This document shows, one piece after another, positions 41,916-47,340 of a DNA stretch of 47,340 nucleotides. The notes beneath the pieces are model-generated. The model worked only from the letters and a program-made list of their open reading frames with translations, ran no database searches and was not told the DNA's origin. The stretch is from contig DASWFO010000282.1 in assembly GCA_036394195.1 (NCBI GenBank), positions 1 to 47,340 of the forward strand, given 5' to 3'. A program made the translations under genes and the position numbers. How positions within the stretch are numbered: position 1 is the stretch's first letter; each line of letters begins with the position of its first letter. The stretch is from DATJPD01 sp036394195 (GTDB taxonomy: Bacteria > Pseudomonadota > Alphaproteobacteria > CACIAM-22H2).

Positions 41916-42902
41916 TCAGACGCGGAATTCGTCGCCGCGCTTGCGCCCTTGGCTGACGTTGAGGAACAGCTCCTCAAGTGGCAGGCGGCGCTTGATCAAC
42001 CCCTGCTCGTGCGAGTAGCCGACCAGGGTTTCCAGGGTCGTGCGGTTCTGGTCGGTCAGGCCGTAGACCCAGGGATCCTTGCCCAGGATCTCCTCCTGCT
42101 CCTCCCACGCCTCGCGATACCAGGCGAGGGGCACGATGCGCGGGTTCTCCATGCGCTTCATGGCCAGCGATTTCGCCGCGGTGAAGGCGTGGAAGAGATT
42201 GATCGGGACCCACGGATACTTCTCGACGATCTCCGGACGGATGCCCAGGACGTGCATGATGGGGAATATCCCGGTCTTGCGTGCATAGGCGATCTCGTCC
42301 TGCTTGTAGTTCGAAAACAGCCGGCCGATGCGCGGGTCCTTGGCGACGAACGGCTTGATCAGATAGGCGTCGAACATCGCGTCGATCTCGCCCGCCAGCA
42401 GCATCGCCTCGAGCGATTTGTCATGCGGCACCCGCGTGAGCCTGAGGCCGGGCGGCGGGGTGAAGTCGACGTCCTCGTCGAACTCGGTCACCCATTCGAT
42501 GGATTTGTGCGGAACGCCGTATTCGTGCTCCAGGATCCCGCGCAGCCACAGGATGGCGGTGACCTGGAACGACTTGACGCCGACCTTGCGGCCGATCAGG
42601 TCGGCCGGTCCCTTGATGCCCTTGCCGGTGTTGACGAAGGCGAAGCCGTGCCGGAAGCGGCGATGGAGAAACACCGGGATCGCGCGGAACGGCAGTCCCT
42701 GGTCGCGCGCGATCAGGTAGGACGACGCCGACACCTCGGCCACGTCGAACTCGCTGTTGCGCAGGAACCGCCAGTGCCGGGTCGTCGAATCCATCGCGGT
42801 CACGACCGTGAGCTCGATGCCGTCGGCCTCGACCTGGCCCTCGATCAGCGGCCGCGTGATCTCGTAATCCCCGCAGGCCAGAGTCAGCGCTACTTTCTTC
42901 AT
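41916..42902 (-). CDS. 4,5-dihydroxyphthalate decarboxylase (Pht5)-like protein, in a phthalate-type cluster
   Basis: 328 residues. MKKVALTLACGDYEITRPLIEGQVEADGIELTVV at the start, then FDVAEVSASSYLIARDQGLPFRAIPVFLHRRFRHGFAFVNTGKGIKGPADLIGRKVGVKSFQVTAILWLRGILEHEYGV and IFPIMHVLGIRP. It is a close paralogue of 29435-30424, including the C-terminal ELFLNVSQGRKRGDEFRV, but here it lies 28 bases after a TctC gene, downstream of a Rieske oxygenase, and beside a Pht4-like dehydrogenase. Pht5 removes a carboxylate from 4,5-dihydroxyphthalate to give protocatechuate. A phthalate or analogous dicarboxylate is the best guess here. Confidence 0.85.
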   Translation of the reverse strand: MKKVALTLACGDYEITRPLIEGQVEADGIELTVVTAMDSTTRHWRFLRNSEFDVAEVSASSYLIARDQGLPFRAIPVFLHRRFRHGFAFVNTGKGIKGPADLIGRKVGVKSFQVTAILWLRGILEHEYGVPHKSIEWVTEFDEDVDFTPPPGLRLTRVPHDKSLEAMLLAGEIDAMFDAYLIKPFVAKDPRIGRLFSNYKQDEIAYARKTGIFPIMHVLGIRPEIVEKYPWVPINLFHAFTAAKSLAMKRMENPRIVPLAWYREAWEEQEEILGKDPWVYGLTDQNRTTLETLVGYSHEQGLIKRRLPLEELFLNVSQGRKRGDEFRV

Positions 42903-42930
42903 GGCCGGAGGCTACTCCACGACGGCGGGG

Positions 42931-43791
42931 CTAGTCGACCTTGGCGCCGGACTGCTTGACCAGCTGGTCCCACATCGGCAGCTCCGTCGCGATGTGCTGG
43001 GCGAGCTCCTCGGGCGTGCTGGGCGACGGCTCGGCCCCGCGGGCGCGCAGGCGCTCGGTGACTTGCGGGTCCCGGAGCGCCCGCGTGATCGCGGCGTTCA
43101 GCGTGTCGATGATCGGGCGCGGCGTCCCGGCCGGCGCGTAGATGCCGTCGGTCGCGGCGATCTGGAATCCCGGGACGCCCGCCTGGTCGAGCGTCGGGAT
43201 GTCAGGTGCGGCCGCGACGCGCTTCAGCGTGGTGACCGCGAGACCGCGCAGCTTGCCGGCTTCGACGTGCGGATAAAGGTTCGCCATCAGGTCGATGTCC
43301 ATCTGGACTTCGCCGGCCAGCAACGCCGTGAGCGCCGGTCCGCCGCCGCGGTAGGGCACGTGCACGATATCGGCCTTGGTCATCATCTTGAACAATTCAC
43401 CGGCCATGTGCGAGGTCGTGCCGTTGCCGGCCGACGCGAACGCCACTTTGCCGGGATTCTCGCGGAGATAGGTGAGGAGCTCCGGCACGCTGTGCGCGGG
43501 CACGCCCGGGGTGCCGTGCAGGATGGTGTAGCCGTCCGGTGTCGCATGCGCCACAATCTCGGCCCCCACGTTGCCGCCGGCGCCCGGACGATTGTCGATC
43601 ACGATCGGCTGGCCGATGATTTCGGCGGCGCGCGGGATCACCGCGCGCGCCAGGTTGTCGGCGCCGCCGCCGGGCGGGAAGGGGACGACCAGCCGGATCG
43701 GCCGGTCGGGATAGGTCTGTGCGGCGACCGGAGCGCTGAGAGCCCACGACGCGAAAAGGACGGCCGCGACCGCCCCGGCGAGACGGTTCAT
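42931..43791 (-). CDS. TctC-type binding protein with internal deletion of about 39 residues
   Basis: 286 residues, against about 325 for normal members. Signal peptide MNRLAGAVAAVLFASWALSAPVAA-QTYP and YPDRPIRLVVPFPPGGGADNLARAVIPRAAEIIGQPIVIDNRPGAGGNVGAEIV are normal. DGYTILHGTPG is followed at once by VPAHSVPELLTYLRENPGKVAFASAGNGTTSHMAG, so the usual INPSLY...VKDFAPV...VLVV segment is missing in frame. The remaining part is usual. It starts in an ATGA overlap with the Rieske oxygenase gene and ends 28 bases before the Pht5-like gene. Whether it still folds is doubtful: the missing part lies in domain 1 next to the ligand cleft. Confidence 0.87.
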   Translation of the reverse strand: MNRLAGAVAAVLFASWALSAPVAAQTYPDRPIRLVVPFPPGGGADNLARAVIPRAAEIIGQPIVIDNRPGAGGNVGAEIVAHATPDGYTILHGTPGVPAHSVPELLTYLRENPGKVAFASAGNGTTSHMAGELFKMMTKADIVHVPYRGGGPALTALLAGEVQMDIDLMANLYPHVEAGKLRGLAVTTLKRVAAAPDIPTLDQAGVPGFQIAATDGIYAPAGTPRPIIDTLNAAITRALRDPQVTERLRARGAEPSPSTPEELAQHIATELPMWDQLVKQSGAKVD

Positions 43792-45086
43792 GCGACGCGT
43801 TGGTGCTCGGCCGACTTCGTTCCGCCGCCGGACATGCCGAGGGTGCGCCAGTTGGTGCCCTTCGGCACGATGCCCTGGAAGGACGCGAGGTTCACGTGCG
43901 GGATGTGGGGCTCGGTGGTGCCGATCGCCGGACCGCCGTCCTGCATCTCCTTGGCCGCCGCGATCATCTGCTTGCGGAATTGGAACACCGCGAGGTCGCT
44001 GGCCCCGAGATAATCCTGGGTCCGGTCGGTGATCGGCCCCATGGACTCCCACATCGCCATGTCCTGCGCCGGGATGCCCTTGATCCCGGTGAAGTTGCCG
44101 TCCTTCATCGCCTGGCGGTCCTGCAGGTAACGGTTATCGAGGGTGCGGATCTTGTGATAATCCTGGTCGAGATCGACGCCGACCTCGGCGGCACAGAACT
44201 TCCGCCATGCGTCCTGCGAGATGCCCTGGGTCTCGTGCCACGCCACCCAGTAGAACATGCAGTTCTGATCGTCGATCGGGATCAGCATCTGCGCCAGGTT
44301 GTACTGGTCGTTCGGCGGGATCAGCACGGTGAAGGGTGCGATGAACAGGGTCGTGCGGATGTACTCGTGCGTGTCCGGGTTGAGGAGCGGCTTGCGGATC
44401 GCGGCATAGTGGAAGCCGAACTCGGTCTGCTGCACCTGCAGCCTCGGCGCCTTGTCGGTGGATGGGCGCGGCCAGTTCGTCTCGGTCGCCTTGGCGCCAT
44501 CGACCTGCGCCGCCGGCATGTCGGTCGAATGGAGGCTGGAGCTGTGCGCGGAATCGATTGAGCCCTCGAGCACCTGCGCCCAGTTGCACGCCGTGTGCAT
44601 CTTCACGATGCTGATCTTGGTGCGCGGCGACGGCGCCCAGGCGGGCGGTTCGAACTCGCGCATCGTCTCCTTGGCGCCCATGTAGATCCACACGAAGCCG
44701 CCGCCCTCGCGCACCGGATAGGATTTCTGCTTGACGGTGGGCCGGATGCGGTCGGCCTCGGGCTCCGACGGCATCTCCAGCACGTTGCCGTCGACGTCGA
44801 ATTTCCAGCCGTGATAGAGGCAGCGCAGGCCGCAATTCTCGTTGCGGCCGAACGCGAGCGAGGCGCCGCGGTGGCGGCAGTGCTCGCCCAGCACCCCGAG
44901 CCGGCCGTTGGTGTCCCGGAACACCACCAGATCCTCGCCGAGAAGACGGGTCCGCACCGGCGCGCCGTCGCGCTCGACGACCTCTTCGGACATGCATGCG
45001 GGAAGCCAGTGCCGCCGCATGATCTGCCCCATCGGGGCGTTGCCCTCGACGCGGGCCAGCAGATCGAAGTCGTCACGGGTCAACAT
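43788..45086 (-). CDS. Rieske non-heme iron oxygenase, phthalate 4,5-dioxygenase (Pht3) type
   Basis: 432 residues. ATG at 45086 is favoured: GGAGG lies about six bases upstream, while the ATG at 45092 would abut it. Rieske site: Cys70-x-His72 and Cys89-x2-His92 (CRHRGAS...GLRCLYHGWKFD). Catalytic mononuclear iron: EGSIDSAHSSSLHS. LLTRV-like MLTRDDFDLLARVEG, GQIMRRHWLPACMSEEV and LLGEDLVVFRDTNGRLGVLGEHC match the phthalate/3-chlorobenzoate dioxygenase group of single-component-size oxygenases that need a separate reductase (Pht2 type); no reductase gene is seen here. It heads the operon with TctC and Pht5-like genes, divergent from a Pht4-like gene. Confidence 0.9.
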   Translation of the reverse strand: MLTRDDFDLLARVEGNAPMGQIMRRHWLPACMSEEVVERDGAPVRTRLLGEDLVVFRDTNGRLGVLGEHCRHRGASLAFGRNENCGLRCLYHGWKFDVDGNVLEMPSEPEADRIRPTVKQKSYPVREGGGFVWIYMGAKETMREFEPPAWAPSPRTKISIVKMHTACNWAQVLEGSIDSAHSSSLHSTDMPAAQVDGAKATETNWPRPSTDKAPRLQVQQTEFGFHYAAIRKPLLNPDTHEYIRTTLFIAPFTVLIPPNDQYNLAQMLIPIDDQNCMFYWVAWHETQGISQDAWRKFCAAEVGVDLDQDYHKIRTLDNRYLQDRQAMKDGNFTGIKGIPAQDMAMWESMGPITDRTQDYLGASDLAVFQFRKQMIAAAKEMQDGGPAIGTTEPHIPHVNLASFQGIVPKGTNWRTLGMSGGGTKSAEHQRVA

Positions 45087-45108
45087 GGGCATCCTCCGGC
45101 GCCGATAA

Positions 45109-45135
45109 ACTTAGCTATCTAAGTATTAGTCTAAT
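45109..45135. promoter_or_regulatory. AT-rich dyads, probable MarR operator, between Rieske and Pht4-like genes
   Basis: A perfect inverted repeat ACTTAG-CTAT-CTAAGT (45109-45124) is followed at once by ATTAG-T-CTAAT (45125-45135). The stretch is strikingly A/T-rich for the window and lies in the 131-base divergent promoter region. MarR proteins typically bind such near-symmetrical A/T-rich sites and a MarR gene is in the divergent operon, so it is the likely reader. Confidence 0.7.
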
Positions 45136-45217
45136 CGTTTAAGATGCGTCTGTCGAGAGCCGGCAGGGGTCTGGCAGGACCGTGGGCCGAAGCGGATTCG
45201 TGAGGGAAAAGAGTACC

Positions 45218-46414
45218 ATGCCCGAACGCAGACTGCGCCTCGGCGTGGCCGGATTGGGCCGCGGCTTCACCGTGATGCTGCCGACCCTGGCCGGCGATCC
45301 GCGCGTGCAGCTGGTCGCGGCGGCGGATCCGCGGCCGGACGCGCGGCAGAAATTTGCCGCCGATTTCGGCGCCACGTCCTACGCCACGGTCGAGGAGCTG
45401 TGCGCCGATCCGTCGGTCGAGGTGGTCTATGTCGCCACCCCGCACGAGCTGCATGCGGCGCATGTCTGTGCCGCGGCGGCGAAGGGCAAGCACGTGCTGG
45501 TCGAGAAGCCGATGGCGATCACGCTCCACGACTGCCAGACCATGATCGCCGCCGCTCGACAGGCGAAGGTGCAGCTCATCGTCGGCCACAGCCACAGCTT
45601 CAATGCGCCGGTGCGGCGGGCCCGCGAGATCATCGCCAGCGGTGCCGTCGGCCGCGTGCGCATGATCAACGCGCTCAACTTCACGGACTTCCTCTACCGT
45701 CCGAGGCGGCCGGAGGAGCTGGTCACCGAGAAGGGCGGCGGCGTGGTGTTCAGCCAGGCCGCGCATCAGATCGACATCGTCCGGCTGCTCGGTGGCGGCC
45801 GGGTCCGGAGCGTGCGGGCCGCGACCGGTTCGTGGGACCCGAAGCGGCCGACCGAAGGGGCCTACACGGCGTTCCTCTCCTTTGCCGATGGCGCTTTCGC
45901 GACCGCGACGTATAGCGGCTATGCGCATTTCGACTCCGACGAGTTCTGCAACTGGATCGGCGAGCTCGGGCGCCGGAAGGATCCGCGCCGATATGGCGCG
46001 GCGCGCAAGATGCTGCAAGGCGTCGCCAGCCCGGATCAGGAGGCAAGCCTCAAGGCGGCCCGGAACTACGGCGGCGACGACGACGCGTCCGGTCCCGCGG
46101 CGCAGGCGGGCGACTTGTTCCATCAGCACTTCGGCATGTTGATCGCGTCGTGCGAGGGCGCGGATTTGCGGCCGCTGCCCACCGGCGTCATGATCTACGA
46201 CGACGCGGCGCCGCGGTTGGACGCCTTGCCTCCGCCGGGTGTGCCGCGCGCCGAGGTGATCGACGAGCTCTACGACGCCGTCGTCCTGGGCAAGCCGCCG
46301 GTTCACAGCGGCGAATGGGCTCTGGCAACGTTGGAGGTGTGCCTCGCGATCCTTCGGTCGGCGCGCGAACAGACAGAGATCGCGCTTCAACATCAGATCG
46401 CCGTGCCGGCGTAA
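45218..46414 (+). CDS. Gfo/Idh/MocA oxidoreductase, phthalate dihydrodiol dehydrogenase (Pht4)-like
   Basis: 398 residues from ATG 45218. Rossmann N-terminus LRLGVAGLGRGFTVMLPTLAGDPRVQLVAAADPRPDARQKFAADFGATSYATVEELCADPSVEVVYVATPHELHA, catalytic region HVLVEKPMAITLHDC (EKP motif) and the long C-terminal domain with YRPRRPEELVTEKGGGVVFSQAAHQIDIVRLL and RPTEGAYTAFLSFADG. GLGRGFTVMLPT and 'YGAARKML...LKAARNYGG' also match the Pht4 group (cis-4,5-dihydroxy-4,5-dihydrophthalate dehydrogenase), in which the oxygenase product is rearomatised with NAD+. The combination with Pht3- and Pht5-like genes is the main evidence for a phthalate-type pathway. Confidence 0.85.
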   Translation: MPERRLRLGVAGLGRGFTVMLPTLAGDPRVQLVAAADPRPDARQKFAADFGATSYATVEELCADPSVEVVYVATPHELHAAHVCAAAAKGKHVLVEKPMAITLHDCQTMIAAARQAKVQLIVGHSHSFNAPVRRAREIIASGAVGRVRMINALNFTDFLYRPRRPEELVTEKGGGVVFSQAAHQIDIVRLLGGGRVRSVRAATGSWDPKRPTEGAYTAFLSFADGAFATATYSGYAHFDSDEFCNWIGELGRRKDPRRYGAARKMLQGVASPDQEASLKAARNYGGDDDASGPAAQAGDLFHQHFGMLIASCEGADLRPLPTGVMIYDDAAPRLDALPPPGVPRAEVIDELYDAVVLGKPPVHSGEWALATLEVCLAILRSAREQTEIALQHQIAVPA

Positions 46415-46427
46415 CCCAAGGTTGGTC

Positions 46428-47018
46428 ATGACGCGCAAAAAACCGACGCCTGGGGATACGCAGGAGATCCTTCGTCACTGGCGCGAGGCGGTGCCGAACG
46501 ACCGCTTGGCGCATCTGGTCAAGGACGTGGCCCGGGCGTTGGTGCGCGCGTTGCAGATGCGGCTGGCCGAGCATTCGGTGTCGTTCGGCCATTGGGCTTT
46601 TCTGCGCATCCTGTGGGAGCACGACAGCTTGACCCAGCGGCAGCTCAGCAAGGAGGCGGGGGTCATGGAGCCGACGACATTTGCCGCCCTCCGAGCGATG
46701 GAACAGCTCGGCTACATCTCCCGGCGCCAGATGCCCGAGAACAAGAAGAACGTCTATATCTTCCTGACGCCCAAGGGCCGGCTGCTGAAAAGCAAGCTGG
46801 TGCCGCTCGCCGAGGAGGTGAACGACATCGCGGTGCGCGGCGTGCCCCCGAAGGAGATCGTGGCGATGCGGCGCACCTTGCTCACGATCATCGAAAACCT
46901 GGCGCAGGATGAGATCGGCTCGGCCGACCGGCGGCGACGCCTGCCGTCGACCCGCGAACTGGCGCGGCTCTTGGCCGGGGCCGGCACCCGCAGGCCGCGG
47001 ACGCGAAAAATCGCGTAG
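46428..47018 (+). CDS. MarR-family transcriptional regulator
   Basis: 196 residues from ATG 46428 (the in-frame TTG six bases before is less likely). A winged helix occupies about residues 35-135: LVRALQMRLAEHSVSFGHWAFLRILWEHDSLTQRQLSKEAGVMEPTTFAALRAMEQLGYISRRQMPENKKNVYIFLTPKGRLLKSKL. The C-terminal ~60 residues are basic (RRRRLPSTRELARLL...RRPRTRKIA), longer than usual. It lies 13 bases after the Pht4-like gene and likely controls the divergent promoters through the A/T-rich dyads at 45109-45135, releasing DNA on binding an aromatic acid. Confidence 0.9.
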   Translation: MTRKKPTPGDTQEILRHWREAVPNDRLAHLVKDVARALVRALQMRLAEHSVSFGHWAFLRILWEHDSLTQRQLSKEAGVMEPTTFAALRAMEQLGYISRRQMPENKKNVYIFLTPKGRLLKSKLVPLAEEVNDIAVRGVPPKEIVAMRRTLLTIIENLAQDEIGSADRRRRLPSTRELARLLAGAGTRRPRTRKIA

Positions 47019-47173
47019 CCATCGGCGTTTAGCGAATGATGACGCGGTTGTCATAGAGCGCAGGACTGCGGCTTACAATTCTTGCCTGGCACGCCCCTGG
47101 GGACGACAATAAACGCCAAGATTCGACTCGTGGCCTACTTCGGTAGGTTGGGCGTATATCGGGAGCGGACGTG

Positions 47174-47340
47174 ATGGCGAGGTGGCGGGGATTTATCTTC
47201 CTCTGGCTCATTTTTTCGGCGTTCTCGACGATCATCGGCGTGATCCGGTTCACGCAGCGCGTCCTGCTGATCGGCTGGGACTCCGAGATATTCTCGGGCT
47301 GGCGCCTCTTCGTGTACCCGCCGATCGCGGCGGGCTTAGC
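47174..47340 (+). CDS. Putative membrane protein, N-terminal part only
   Basis: ATG 47174 (GGGAG about nine bases upstream) opens a frame of 55 codons that runs off the right edge. MARWRGFIFLWLIFSAFSTIIGVIRF contains one hydrophobic segment (about residues 7-25) after a basic start; the next part VLLIGWDSEIFSGWRLFVYPPIAAGL suggests a second. No family can be named from this length. Confidence 0.45.
   Translation, partial: MARWRGFIFLWLIFSAFSTIIGVIRFTQRVLLIGWDSEIFSGWRLFVYPPIAAGL

Noticed and set aside
47086..47105. A sigma-54-like promoter (TGGCACG then CCCCTGGGG) upstream of the last gene
   Set aside because: The -24-like element is present but the -12 element lacks the TTGC core at the required spacing.
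1..47340. tRNA, rRNA, integrase or transposase genes that would mark a mobile island
   Set aside because: None recognised by eye on either strand; the catabolic region therefore cannot be called a mobile element from this window.

Overview
The window looks like a chromosomal stretch of a high-G+C alphaproteobacterium, most likely Hyphomicrobiales (Bradyrhizobium/Xanthobacteraceae-like). The inference rests on codon use (G/C third positions throughout), many orphan tripartite-tricarboxylate-type binding proteins, abundant CO-dehydrogenase-like molybdenum hydroxylases, and palindromic intergenic repeats of a type common in that order. No rRNA, tRNA, CRISPR array, integrase or transposase was seen.

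Layout. 1-5.0 kb is mixed housekeeping/envelope: a porin running off the left edge, a decayed phosphomannomutase pseudogene, a small MscS-type channel, an HPF/RaiA-like ribosome factor, a baeRF-type protein and an unknown. 5.1-9.6 kb is a complete molybdenum hydroxylase operon (FAD, 2Fe-2S and Mo subunits) divergent from a CoxG-like gene. 9.8-12.3 kb holds small secreted/lipoprotein genes and two overlapping pentapeptide-repeat genes. 12.5-19.9 kb, all on the minus strand, carries an acyl-CoA ligase, a quinone oxidoreductase-like MDR enzyme, an XRE regulator, an AtzG-like subunit with its amidase, a solute-binding protein and an epoxide-hydrolase-like protein. 20.1-22.6 kb is tcuAB.

22.6-39.6 kb is a dense catabolic island made of four transcription units in two divergent pairs: (a) 2Fe-2S subunit + IorB-like Mo subunit + UbiD + TctC, divergent from TctC-like + Pht5-like decarboxylase; (b) a second FAD/2Fe-2S/Mo hydroxylase operon, divergent from UbiD + TctC-like + an orphan Mo subunit. 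A GIY-YIG gene bracketed by two near-identical 67-bp palindromic repeats sits between the two pairs. 39.8-41.9 kb has a Nudix protein, an unknown and a split chromate transporter. 41.9-47.0 kb is a phthalate-type module: Rieske oxygenase + TctC + Pht5-like decarboxylase, divergent from a Pht4-like dehydrogenase + MarR regulator, with AT-rich dyads between them. A membrane-protein gene runs off the right edge.

How it fits together. The gene set (CoA ligase, molybdenum hydroxylases, prFMN decarboxylases, Rieske oxygenase, dihydrodiol dehydrogenase, 4,5-dihydroxyphthalate-decarboxylase-like proteins, many binding proteins) points to aerobic breakdown of aromatic or heteroaromatic carboxylic acids. 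The substrate cannot be read from sequence. The most novel signal is a 16-bp dyad (consensus about GTNCCRNAATTGGAAM) found upstream of three separate catabolic units at 8.8, 19.9 and 34.6 kb, suggesting one regulon; the XRE regulator at 15.9 kb is a candidate reader.
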